In this document: piece after piece, positions 11,601-23,091 of the stretch
How the letters are laid out: every line of letters starts with the position of its first letter
Position numbering within the stretch: position 1 is the stretch's first letter
Assembly: GCF_017654505.1 (NCBI RefSeq)
Contig: NC_054534.1
Location: 10,463,571 to 10,527,570 of the forward strand
Reading direction: 5' to 3'
Origin: Polyodon spathula
Taxonomy: Eukaryota; Chordata; Actinopteri; Acipenseriformes; Polyodontidae
Length of the DNA stretch: 64,000 bases
The notes under the pieces: generated by a model
Told to the model about the DNA's origin: nothing
The model's database searches: none
What the model saw: only the letters and a program-made list of their open reading frames with translations
Program-made: the position numbers and the translations under genes

Positions 11601-13110
11601 TCCTTTTACGTTGAAAGAATGAATAAACTAATGTGCAATCAATAAACAATCATGGTATTGGTGCATTTTTTGTGAAGAGTTCATGTGTGGACATTACAAC
11701 ACAAACATTTGAAATATATTTCCTCATTGCTTTATACATTAAAGTTTCAATTGCAAACATGACTGTTGGTAATATATACTGCTTTCCCCAGAATCTCAAT
11801 GCTTCTTTAAAGTCATGTCGTAAGGTTAAAGCCCCCAGTGTTAATGCAAGATATTAGTGCGCGCGTGTTAATTTAGCTAAGAAGGAAAGGAGTGTGACAC
11901 AACCTTCAACTGAAACCACAAGTGTACATAATAAAAACAGGGAATAACATGCAATACGATGCCCTGTCCTGGACTGAACTTTAGGTGAATTGCATTCAAT
12001 GCATGCTGTACTGCATTGTGGCATTTAAAATGCAATTTATGGTTAATGTGATGTAATACAAATAATTTAGTATTTTTTTTACTGAAACATCCTATTCATT
12101 ATTCAGGGGAAATAAAAGCTAAAACGTTGATTCTCAAATTTGATAGCACAATGTATTTTCTTAAAGGAACTACTAACAAAGTACAAGCCTTACAAACCCC
12201 TAAATATAATGTCTGAGTTGCTTATTTCTTGTTTGGTAACTTTGAGATTTGAGAATCTAACCTGATATTTCCAGCTGTATAAACGTGTTTCTTGTTGTCA
12301 AATCAAATGCTTATTGGCATCTCCAGTGAGTTTCCAGTGCTGCACTACGGACAGACACAGATACTTTCAGAAGTGACACAAATGGTCTGTGACTCGAAGG
12401 CGCTCCACCTTTCAGACAACGCTGCTGAGGCTAGCCTCAGTTGGACCCTTCACTCCATCAACACAACATAATACTGCAAGCTCACTTACAATAAGCACCA
12501 GCCATGTAAATAGGCCCTGTGATCAATACAGGGAAGAAAAGGGATGACCTTTGCAGGGCACTGGGAATGAGGCCCCAGAGATAATACTGGAACATTTAGA
12601 AGTATATTAGCTGCCATCAATCTCCAGGAACCAAAGCAGTTCAATATTGTACATTACACACAGAAAAGCTTTCCAGTGCAGACACTCGTGAAAATCAGCG
12701 AAGGAAGTGAAGATCTGCTGGAAGAGGCATGGCTGTCAATGTTATTATGTATTTATTTACTGACAAAGAAAAGGTATTTAACTCACTTAAAGCTAAAAGA
12801 AATGAAACACCTCTTGGATAAAGCAGACCAGTGTCCCACAGAGCATGTGTATTACTGCACAATAGTTTAACATGCTTTACTATGCTGTTATTTATGTGAT
12901 CATATTTTACACTGAGCTTTAGTAGTCCTGCCTGTGCTTGAGCATGTTTTCACAAAACCTCACTGCACTCGCTTCATGGTTTACTTTTATTACAGGATAA
13001 TTTCTCTCTTTAGTGTGTTAAGGGAGTTTGGTGAGGTACAGAGCTCTGATGTTTCTGTTCTGCAAGACACTACAAATGAAAGACTAGTGAAATATGCAGC
13101 TGAATTTTAG
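8681..13110. other. Presumed ARID3 intron sequence, no gene recognised
   Basis: Low-complexity T and A runs with chance ORFs only. The longest, 136 codons at 11239-11649 on the minus strand, has no domain signature or splice context. The ARID3 N-terminal exon is expected on the minus strand above 8505, but no sequence encoding its end was found here. Confidence 0.45.
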
Positions 13111-13111
13111 G

Positions 13112-13182
13112 CACACACACACACACACACACATCTCACACACACACACACACACACACGCATGCACGCACTCACACACACA
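13112..13182. repeat. (CA)n microsatellite
   Basis: Two CA blocks separated by a short TCT interruption. Confidence 0.93.
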
Positions 13183-13261
13183 TGAAACAAAACTATTTGT
13201 AAATAAAGAAACAGCATATTTTACACTGTACACCTATTATGTTTAGGCTCTGTTTTGGAGG

Positions 13262-14557
13262 TTCCATTGAATACCACTGCTCTGCATTCTTCACTTTCCA
13301 TTGAATACCACTGCTCTGCATTCTTCACTTTCCATTGAATACCACTGCTCTGCATTCATAATTTTCCATTGAATACCACTGCTCTGCATTCTTCACTTTC
13401 CACTGAATATCACTGCTCTGCATTCTTCACTTTCCATTGAATACCACTGCTCTGCATTCTTCACTTTCCATTGAATATCACTGCTCTGAATTCTTCATTT
13501 TCCATTGAATACCACTGCTCTGCATTCTTCACTTTCCATTGAATACCACTGCTCTGCATTCTTCACTTTCCATTGAATACCACTGCTCTGCATTCTTCAC
13601 TTTCCATTGAATACCACTGCTCTGCATTCTTCACTTTCCATTGAATACCACTGCTCTGCATTCATAATTTTCCATTGAATACCACTGCTCTGCATTCTTC
13701 ACTTTCCACTGAATACCACTGCTCTGCATTCTTCACTTTCCATTGAATACCACTGCTCTGCATTCTTCACTTTCCATTGAATATCACTGCTCTGCATTCT
13801 TCACTTTCCATTGAATATCACTGCTCTGCATTCTTCACTTTCCATTGAATATCACTGCTCTGCATTCTTCACTTTCCATTGAATACCACTGCTCTGCATT
13901 CTTCACTTTCCATTGAATACCACTGCTCTGCATTCTTCACTTTCCATTGAATACCACTGCTCTGCATTCTTCACTTTCCATTGAATACCACTGCTCTGCA
14001 TTCTTCACTTTCCATTGAATACCACTGCTCTGCATTCATAATTTTCCATTGAATACCACTGCTCTGCATTCTTCACTTTCCACTGAATATCACTGCTCTG
14101 CATTCTTCACTTTCCATTGAATATCACTGCTCTGCATTCTTCACTTTCCACTGAATATCACTGCTCTGCATTCTTCACTTTCCACTGAATACCACTGCTC
14201 TGCATTCTTCACTTTCCATTGAATATCACTGCTCTGCATTCTTCACTTTCCATTGAATACCACTGCTCTGCATTCTTCACTTTCCATTGAATATCACTGC
14301 TCAGCATTCTTCGCTTTCCATTGAATATCACTGCTCAGCATTCTTCGCTTTCCATTGAATATCACTGCTCTGCATTCTTCACTTTCCATTAAATACCACT
14401 GCTCTGCATTCTTCACTTTCCATTGAATATCACTGCTCTGCATTATTCACTTTCCATTGAATACCACTGCTCTGCATTCTTCACTTTCCATTGAACACCA
14501 CTGCTCTGCATTCTTCATTTTCCATTGAATATCACTGCTCTGCATTCTTCACTTTCT
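13262..14557. repeat. 34-bp minisatellite, about 38 copies, left part of an array split by a CR1 LINE
   Basis: The unit is 34 bp, starting TTTCCATTGAATACCACTGC and closing with TCTGCATTCTTCAC. Variants alternate TACC/TATC, ATT/ACT and TTCAC/ATAAT. There are no unique spacers, so it is not CRISPR-like. One diverged unit resumes after the LINE. Confidence 0.97.
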
Positions 14558-15633
14558 ACTTGGGATTCAAGGAAACACATGTACATGGATTAGGGAGTGG
14601 TTAACATGTAGAAAACAGAAAGTACTGATTAGAGGAAAAACCTCAGAATGGAGTGTGGTAACCAGCGGTGTACCACAGGGATCAGTATTAGGTCCTCTGC
14701 TATTCCTAATCTACATTAACGATTTAGATTCTGGTATAGTAAGCAAACTTGTTAAATTTGCAGATGACACAAAAGTAGGAGGAGTGGCAAACACTGTTGC
14801 AGCAGCAAAGGTCATTCAAAATGATCTAGACAAGATTCAGAACTGGGCAGACACATGGCAAATGACATTTAATAGAGAAAAGTGTAAGGTACTGCACGCA
14901 GGAAATAAAAATGTGCATTATAAATATCATATGGGAGATATTGAAATTGGAGAAGGAATCTATGAAAAAGACCTCGGAGTTTTTGTTGACTCAGAAACGT
15001 CTTCATCTAGACAATGTGGGGAAGCTATAAAAAAGGCTAACAAGATGCTTGGATACATTGTGAAAAGTGTCGAATTTAAATCAAGGGAAGTAATGTTAAA
15101 ACTGTACAATGCACTAGTAAGACCTCATCTTGAATATTGTGTGCAGTTCTGGTCACCTCGCTATAAAAAAGATATTGCTGCTCTAGAAAGAGTGCAAAGA
15201 AGAGCGACCAGAATTATTCCGGGCTTAAAAGGCATGTCATATGCAGACAGGCTAAAAGAATTGAATCTGTTCAGTCTTGAACAAAGAAGACTACGTGGCG
15301 ACCTAATTCAAGCATTCAAAATTCTAAAAGGTATTGACAGTGTCGACCCAAGGGACTTTTTCAGCCTGAAAAAAGAAACAAGGACCAGGGGTCACAAATG
15401 GAGTTTAGACAAAGGGGCATTCAGAACAGAAAATAGGAGGCACTTTTTTACACAGAGAATTGTGAAGGTCTGGAATCAACTCCCCAGTAATGCTGTTGAA
15501 GCTGACACCCTGGGATCCTTCAAGAAGCTGCTTGATGAGATTTTGAGATCAATAAGCTACTAACAATCAAACGAGCAAGATGGGCCGAATGGCCTCCTCT
15601 CGTTTGTAAACTTTCTTATGTTCTTATGTTCTT
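14558..15633 (+). mobile_element. 5'-truncated CR1-type LINE inserted in the 34-bp minisatellite
   Basis: The insertion starts at about TACTTGGGATTCAAGG, immediately after CACTTTC of a repeat unit. It ends with the octamer-type tail TTCTTATG TTCTTATG TTCTTA. The array then resumes with ATTGAATACCACTG, so both junctions are visible. No target duplication is evident, and one or two bases of the unit seem lost, as is common for CR1. The short 3' UTR contains GATGGGCCGAATGGCCTCC. Confidence 0.92.
14559..15563 (+). pseudogene. CR1-type reverse transcriptase, C-terminal part of ORF2
   Basis: An open frame of 334 codons up to TAA continues directly from the insertion junction. It covers the last part of the reverse transcriptase and the C-terminal domain of a CR1 ORF2. 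Visible motifs are SGVPQGSVLGP, INDL and the catalytic FADDTK box (Phe in place of Tyr, common in CR1), then VRPHLEYCVQFW, LERVQRRATR, LEQRRLRGDLIQ and FFTQRIVKVWNQLP. Full-length CR1 ORF2 also carries an N-terminal endonuclease and the first reverse transcriptase motifs, all missing here through 5' truncation. The frame has no stops or shifts, so the copy is fairly young. There is no internal promoter or proper start, so it is not expected to be functional. Confidence 0.92.
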
Positions 15634-15661
15634 ATTGAATACCACTGCGCTGCATTCTTTA
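15634..15661. repeat. Continuation of the 34-bp minisatellite after the CR1 insertion
   Basis: ATTGAATACCACTGCGCTGC, then ATTCTTT, matches the unit with one change. This is the right flank of the LINE insertion. Confidence 0.9.
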
Positions 15662-17041
15662 TCATTATGCTTCTATACACCTGTACATTTCTTTATTCTA
15701 AAAGTCTGTTTTCAAAAAGGAAATAAAGTTTGACACAGTATGTACAAACTGTTCTAGGCTACAATTTACTTGTTTAACTATATTGGTTCAAATGTGACAA
15801 ATATGTGTTGTTGTTGTTGAATGATAATTGTGTCTCTGCTTGATATTTGCATTGTGTTTTTTTGCTGTTGTTGTTTTGTTTGTTTTTTAAAATACATTTC
15901 TATACTTGAGGGCTTATTGTTGCAGTCCTGGAGATTGTACTGTATGTGTGTACGTGCGTGGCTCTCTTAATTCCTGACAAAGGCATGAACATAGGCATTC
16001 ATTGTGTTCACCAGTCTTATAATTACATTTACAGTAGTTTTTGAGTTTTGGGCATGTACGATTAAGCAGCCATGTATCTAGTTTATTTGAAAACAAGAAA
16101 ATGACAGCAAACGATACATCATCTCTTTGTTTTTTAGGGACCCTTAAAGACTGATGTGTCCGTCTGTCACACTCTACCAGGTGAACTGCCTTCATTTTGC
16201 ACCCATTTTGACCAAATGTTTTTTACACTTCCGTAGACATTTCATTTCACAGTAACCTTGCGCTTTCTGTGGGATTGCAAGGAGCTTCTGTATGCGCTGC
16301 TCTGGTTTCTAATGCACTCACACATGCAAGGACCCCATTAAAAGGCCCTGAGGTGGCTGGAAAGGCTAAAAGAAGGTAATTAAGGGACTCGATATGTGTC
16401 CAAATGTCAGTCACAATATCTCACACCGCACTGGCCACAAGTGTCATGAAATATTCATGACTCCAATATTCATTACTGGCTTGTCGTCAGCAGTGGGAAA
16501 GCACACAGAGCAAGACGCTGGTCTGTTGCTTGTAAAAGTCTGGAACATTTAATTTAAATCACAGTAATTCATGTGAATTGCTAGCAGCACTTTCTTTTCC
16601 AGTTACACGATATGTTTATATCATCTGCTCTGCACTCTGAACATATACATTAAAATGCAAACATATGCTTATGTAAAGCAACAATGTCCGTTTCCAATCC
16701 CCAATATTACTGAATGGGAGGTAATAACATATTTTAACTTCATAGTAGACATTGAAATGTTTTCTGTATTTCTCCAAATGTATACAATTTATGCAACTAA
16801 AAGAGGGTTAATTCCATGCAAATGATGGCTTTCAGAGCAAGGGAAGGATCCTATATCCACATAAACACAAATAAACATGTGCATTACTAGGCTGGAAACT
16901 ACACATACTTTACATGCCTGTCATGCCACATGTAGTCTATGCAGGTTTTGGAATTCATTTTCAAAATATTACAGGCAGCATTCATTCCACCAGTAGGAGG
17001 TGCATTTATACTGGTTAACAAGCAATACAGTTCTGCAGGAC
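15662..17041. other. Presumed intron sequence with a candidate conserved block
   Basis: No gene seen. About 16260-16510 is balanced in composition, repeat-free and contains motifs such as GAAATATTCATGA and GGTAATTAAGG, so it could be a conserved non-coding element. Confidence 0.4.
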
Positions 17042-17404
17042 GATTGCTTTGAATTATATAATGACCGCCCCGCCACGCACACACCTCTCCTCTCAACTTT
17101 AAACAAATTGGATTGCTTTAAATTATATAATTTCCGCCCTGCCACGCACACACCTCTCCTCTCAACTGTAATCAAATTGGATTGCTTTAAATTATACAAT
17201 GACCGCCCCGCCACGCACACACCTCTCCTCTCAACTTTAAACAAATTGGATTGCTTTAAATTATATAACAACCGCCCCGCCATGCACACACCTCTCCTCT
17301 CAACTTTAATCAAATTGGATTGCTTTAAATTATATAGTGACCGTCCCGCCACGCACACACCTCTCCTCTCAACTGTAATCAAATTGGATTGCTTTAAATT
17401 ATAT
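17042..17404. repeat. 69-bp minisatellite, about 5.3 copies
   Basis: Units start GATTGCTTTAAATTATATAA and contain CCGCCACGCACACACC. The period of 69 is a multiple of three, so one frame stays open on each strand (23-residue repeat). With both strands open and no other coding sign, I treat this as non-coding. Confidence 0.95.
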
Positions 17405-19159
17405 TTTAATCGCGGCATCTTATGATTGCTTTATAATCTGCATCGCACATTGTTTGGTACAGTGGCTTTACTAATTCCTGTTTATACAGGTGTGTGGGAG
17501 TGACAGTGAGTGCAGAGTGCACTTTTCAAACAAAAGTGTCAATAATGTTGACACAGTCCTGGGAAAATCACTGCTGTGATTGTAGCAGCCCCAGGCTGCT
17601 CCAAAGCATTTCAAACTGCAGTGCCTCTTTCTGTCAGTATATTTAATAAGAACATAAGAGCATGAGAAAAAAAAAAAACTTCATTTTTTACACTGGCCAC
17701 CCTGTCTGTTCATGATAACTCAGGCTGTTAGTTTACTGTACTTCCTATGTGTCACTTAAACATACTCTGGATCTTTTGACATCCTTAAATGAAACATTCT
17801 GCGATTAATCCAACAACTGTACAATATCAAGCAAACCCTAAACTAGTGACTCTGGAAAGCGTGGTACACTCAGGGTCTGCTTCTTGGGACGAAAGTTCCT
17901 CCAATTATTTTACCAATGCTTCGCTGTGGTAGATAGGTCCTTTACATAGACTTCGAAAGCAGAAGATCACAGTGTAAATGGAAACATGCTCACTGCCAGT
18001 GTGGTGTCACTAACCATTAAGATGTGATTGTGCAGTGTCCAGTTTCCTTCCATGAACACGCTCTGCCTATACCCCAGTACTGTGAGGTGTCACTCAGACC
18101 AGCAGGTACTCGTGTCTCTGGAAGCATGTGGTTTTGAGGGCCTGGCTGTGTAACAAGCACTTGCAGGGAATAGAGGTAAACCAACAAAGCACCACAAATG
18201 GCAGCTTTCTCTGTTTTGTTTCCTTCCTTGGATAACGAAGCCTGTGGTTATAAAATATACAATGTGCAATGTGCGCTAGGGGGGAGACGAAGCCGCACCA
18301 TTACCTAAACAAGGCTGTCATGTTAGGAGGCCTGGGGTCAACCTGCTTCCAATCACATACTAGACAGTGCAGCCACAAGGGTGGGGATCCTGAATCCTCC
18401 CTCACTGACTGACTGCCTGACCCTGAGCATGGCCTTCAAAGCTGCTTCTCTGCAAATTCTAAATACTTTTAAAATCAGTTTTTATTTACTCTGTGTCAGC
18501 TCACTGATTGTGCAATGTGAGGGGCAATAGAAATGGCTGCAGTTGCTGGAAGGTGCCAGTAAAGCTTCCCCTCACAGTTACACAAGCCAGCAGAGACTGG
18601 CAGCTGTTCTTGGTTTTGTGTTATGCACTAGAATGCTTCAGCTGTGCCTTGGTTCAAACGCAGGCCTCCAGATGAGAGACACTAGTGAGTTGACCAGTGA
18701 CACCCCAGCTCATTAGAGAATCACAGAACCTACAGAAACGAATCAGTGCAGCAGATGCGGCAGACTGAACCAAACCCTGTATACAGGTCAAGAGGCAACT
18801 ACAAGACAGCAGTCACTACATTCAGAACAGAAACACTGAAGCATGCTGTACAGTTATGAATGAGTAAACAACATATATCAAGCCCACATGTCTTGATTGC
18901 ATGGCGTTATAGTCTACAAAAACAACAACTAAAAGGTAATTGATTAGGGCCATATGTCTCACACCATGTACAAATAGTTTCAAACTGAGCAGTATCTGCC
19001 CACAACCCAAGACCAGTATTGTACAGCAAAGCCTCCCTGGCTTTCCACTGTTAGTACAGAAATTGACAGGAAAATTAATGAAACCTAGCTCCAGCAACAG
19101 AGTACACAACGTGTGTGGCATTAGCAGTACAAGCTGGCTCCCAGGGCCTCAGAAAGTAC

Positions 19160-19161
<2 letters not shown>
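17405..19161. other. Presumed intron sequence, no gene recognised
   Basis: At 17646-17675 a short match to the reverse complement of the CR1 tail (AAGAACATAAGAGCATGAG) may be a tiny LINE relic. Otherwise only chance ORFs. Confidence 0.4.

Positions 19162-19244
<83 letters not shown>
19162..19244. repeat. (GA)n microsatellite
   Basis: About 41 uninterrupted GA dinucleotides. Flanking ORFs with poly Arg-Glu or Leu-Ser runs are artefacts of it. Confidence 0.97.
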
Positions 19245-19247
<3 letters not shown>

Positions 19248-19740
19248 TTAATTAGAGAACACGGACCCTCATGTAGCTGGCACAGGCCCAGCTGGCTATG
19301 TGCCAGCACTCAATTCCTCTGCACTCTGCTCCTACAAGGGAGCTGACATAATGAGATGTGTAAGTTAAAATGAAGCAGCAATCTCTGCCTGTCTCCTGAC
19401 AGAACGCTTCCAGTAATGGGATTTACTGGGTACTTGAGCTGATAGGCTGGATTAAGTGGCAGCAAGCTGACCGCATATTGGCAGAGCTAAGTGTTATTTT
19501 ACCGCTCCGGCCCTACAGGGAGGGAAGGATGGAGGGGGGCCTAGTTGAGTTGTTAAGTCAAACAGGAGCGATTTGCAAGGTGGATGTTTTCAGCTACCGT
19601 ATGAGTTATGATGATTGACTTCTTGAAAAGACCACAAAGTAATTTTGTGTGTCTTATCTACCGGACAGGCACCTGACAACCTATCAGCCCTCTGACTTGC
19701 CCATCATGAGCAACAGGGAGATGCAGCTTTAAAAATCCTA
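19245..19740. other. Presumed intron sequence, no gene recognised
   Basis: Repeat-free, balanced composition around 19320-19560. No ORF or RNA gene can be supported. Confidence 0.4.
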
Positions 19741-19792
19741 GACTCAACAGTGTAGACGACACAAGGAATAAGCATGAGAAATGTCTACCATA
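19741..19792. repeat. Diverged 55-bp minisatellite unit left of the solo LTR
   Basis: AACAGTGTAGACGACACAAG, then GAATAAGCATGAG, matches the unit of the array at 20328, so the LTR sits between repeat units. Confidence 0.8.
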
Positions 19793-20326
19793 TGTGGCAG
19801 TGTGCCCACCCCTTGTGTGTATTTTATTTTTTCTGTATGTATTCATTTGTTATTATTATTGTGTGGGCGGTCGAGCACTGTCTGTTTTGTTTTGCTGTTT
19901 GAGACGGGCAAAAAGTCGGTCTTGTAACATGTAGTCGTGGGGATGGTTAAAACCCCTTCCCTAGAACTCTCGTGGGAATGTGGCTGGAGCCTTAATAAGG
20001 TAATTTATTAATAGGTAATTAAGCCTCCAGCCATGAATGTAAAAGACCCACTCTCAGCTCAGAAGGCGAAGAGTGTCAGAGGAGAGATGTAAGGCTGTAA
20101 ACACAGAAATAAAAAATTTGCTGCGTATGCTGGTTTCACTACCAGCATACTACTGATTTAGTGTTGGTTTGTTTGGCCATTGTGCCCTTTTGTTATAGTG
20201 TTATTCGTTTAAACTGTTTGTTTTAACATTAATTAATAAAATACTGAGTGTCATTGCGCCTCTCTTTATGCCCCGTCCTTCTTTGTTTTGTGTTGCTTCT
20301 TCCGCGACTACAACTACTCTGCCACA
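19793..20326 (+). mobile_element. Solo LTR, TGTGGCAG…CTGCCACA, inside the 55-bp minisatellite
   Basis: The 534-bp block begins TGTGGCAG and ends CTGCCACA, an 8-bp inverted terminal repeat with canonical TG…CA ends. An AATAAA signal lies at 20234-20239, and a GGCCATTGTGCCCTTTTG stretch resembles the 3' part of the LTR at 41284-41698, so the two belong to related families. No internal region is present, so this is a solo LTR left by LTR-LTR recombination. The flanks are minisatellite units, and no clean 5-bp target duplication is seen (CCATA versus CGTCT). Confidence 0.8.
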
Positions 20327-20327
20327 C

Positions 20328-20700
20328 GTCTTCTGAACAGTGTGAATGACACAAGGAATAAGCACTGAGGGATTTATACCATGTCTTCTGAACGCTGTAG
20401 ATGACACAAGGAATAAGCACTGAGGGATTTATACCATGTCTTCTGAACAGTGTAAACGACACAAGGAATAAGCACTGAGGGATTTATACCATGTCTTCTG
20501 AACAATGTAAACGACACAAGGAATAAGCACTGAGGGTTTTATACCATGTCTTCTGAACAGTGTGAATGACACAAGGAATAAGCACTGAGGGATTTATACC
20601 ATGTCTTCTGAACAGTGTGAACGACACATGGAATAAGCACTGAGGGTTTTATACCACACTATGTGAACAGTGTAAGTGACACAAGGAATAAGCAATGAGG
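20328..20700. repeat. 55-bp minisatellite, about 6-7 copies
   Basis: The unit is GTCTTCTGAACAGTGTGAAT followed by GACACAAGGAATAAGCACTG and AGGGATTTATACCAT, with small variants. The last units are more diverged. Confidence 0.95.
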
Positions 20701-23034
20701 AGTATGGCACTGAATGGGTTAATGCTGCCCTGGATTCCCATGATGACCCTACACCTCATTAACACTGTTATGGATGATTTTCCTATTTCTTTTGGCTAGA
20801 AACCAGTACCACAAAAAGTCATTCAACTGAAAACGGCAATTTACCCTGTACTGCTTATTACGAGCATTGGAAAAAAGAAAAATTCAGGTGTTTGTTTTGC
20901 AGCTGATATTGCTGTGTTATTATCTATAAAGAGGTCCTGAAATTCAAACCTCTAGTTACAATGCAGATTCAGCCATATAACCTGCATTACAGAGAGCACT
21001 CACAATCTGCAGTAAAAGTTCGGAGACAGCAGGCAAATGTATTGGTCACGTTCTTTTTGCATTTAAAATGATATCATGCAAACATTTGTATCTGCATTAG
21101 ATAGACCTGGTCACACTGTCAAATGCTTCCTTTTCATTAAACAAATTTTAATTGTTTGACTGGAATGAACTCTTCTTCATTTCATGCACATTGACAACAC
21201 AATTCAAATCAGGTCTGTGAGGCACCGTGTCATATGGTTAGGGTTAGAGTTACAGACACCTGGTTCAGTGTGTACCCAAACTAGAAAGACAAACTCATGG
21301 AAGGTTAGGGTTAGGGTTAGCGAGACGCGGGTTCATGTGTACCCAAACTAGAAAAAACAAGCCAGTGGAAGTCAAATCAGAATTCTAATCAGATTACTTG
21401 TTCTGTTCAAACCAAGTGGCAAATCACAGTGTGTATGATTTACCTGAAACATCTTTATTCTAATATACTTACTGGTACCCTTTTACCCGACACTCTCCCC
21501 CAACAAACACAGGAGCAGTATACGAATCATGTGAACTAGTAATAGGGTTAATGTGACAAATCCTGTCATCACTAGCAGTGGAGCTCTCAGCCTCTTCCAG
21601 TGTGGTGTGTAGCCGCGTGTAATGATATAAAATAGTCTTTATTTATCCACAGTAGTCTATTTGTCTTTTTCTCTAACTGACAGTCTAACTGTAAGCTGAT
21701 AGATAGATAGACCACTTAAGGTTATGTAACTTTATTTTAACTTTATTAGTTGGTACTTAACTATTTTTAGTGTTCTTAAAACACACTCATGAAATGCTGC
21801 CCTTGCAATAACATATTCTCCCGTACAAGCTTATTGTTCATATGGTGTATTCCTGGTATGATACGACTGTTGTCCCTGGCAGGTCAGACAGATCTTGTGT
21901 ATGCAAGTTAGATCGGAGCACTGGTTTCCTTGCTTGGTTATGCAGCAGTAAAGCTGAAGGAGCCTACAGGTAAGCAGGCCCCATTATCTGTGTCATCAGA
22001 AGCAGCTTATTTTATATTTATTGACAGCGAGGAATCCTGCTCCAGGTGGCTCTGGATGAAAAGGGGCTGTTTTGTTGCCAGAGGCTTGTTTTGATCCCTT
22101 TGTTCCCCCATTGTGCTTGTCATTAAAGAGTCAGCCATCTTGTATTCACTGAGGTGCATCAAAGGCCCTTAAGAGGTGGCCAAATCTGCTGAATTTAAAA
22201 AAAAAATGTTTTCTACCACTTTATACTCTTAGCTGTTAGTGGATGCTAATAACAATGGTTCTGTGATTGGAAGGTAGGCCTTGTTTTATGACATTTAACT
22301 TGTTTTTACAGTCCATTCAGTTTTACTATATTTCTTTTTTTACGCCTTTGGGATAAACTTTTGGCTCCACTATCCTTGAAATGTACAAATGTGTGCAATT
22401 ATTAAATTCTAGAATGTATGGAATGCCATAAACCCCAGTTATCTTGTTCACACAGTTGCTTTCTGGAGATACATGAATACACTGCGTGCAGAGTGTGGCA
22501 TTTCCTTTTAAATTCACAATTAGAAAGTGAGAAATTGAATAATACCCAACTGTACACAATAAGGATATAATTCATCTTCTAGGTATGGCTGAATTTCAGG
22601 AATTTGTATTGGTTTCCCTGATTTCTCTCTCTCTGTACTTATTTTGCACCTCACATTATGTGTGTATCTTTGGTGGCGTTGTCAATGTGTAATATGAACC
22701 AGTCCGAGCTTCAGTTTCTTAATGCCTCAGACTCAGTGAACTGCAGACACTTGAAAGGTTGTGTGAATTGTGGAGACTGGGACTCTAATCTTAATCAAGC
22801 AGCCTGGGTTAACATCATTTTTATTTCCCACAGATTGTCATTTTGGCATCTTCCACCAGTGATCCAAGCCTCTAGGCTCAGAAAATTTTCTATAAAGAAC
22901 CCTAACCCTAAATCTAACTCTAACCCTAACTCTAGCCTGCAGATTCAGAACATTATCTATGAAGAACAAGAGGCACAGCGGAATCAGATTACATCATTCA
23001 GGCCAGTTATTACAATAATGCAGTTTGACTTAGC

Positions 23035-23039
<5 letters not shown>
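20701..23039. other. Presumed intron sequence with short telomere-like motifs
   Basis: At 21236-21370 there are two related blocks of roughly 75 bp, each holding a GGTTAGGGTTAG stretch and GTGTACCCAAACTAG. At 22898-22935 there is a short run of CCCTAA/TCTAAC hexamers. No gene seen. Confidence 0.5.

Positions 23040-23091
<52 letters not shown>
23040..23091. repeat. (AAT)n microsatellite
   Basis: About 17 uninterrupted AAT triplets. Confidence 0.96.

Noticed and set aside
13262..14557. 34-bp direct repeats that could look like a CRISPR array
   Set aside because: The repeats are head-to-tail without unique spacers and the sequence is clearly from a vertebrate; it is a minisatellite.
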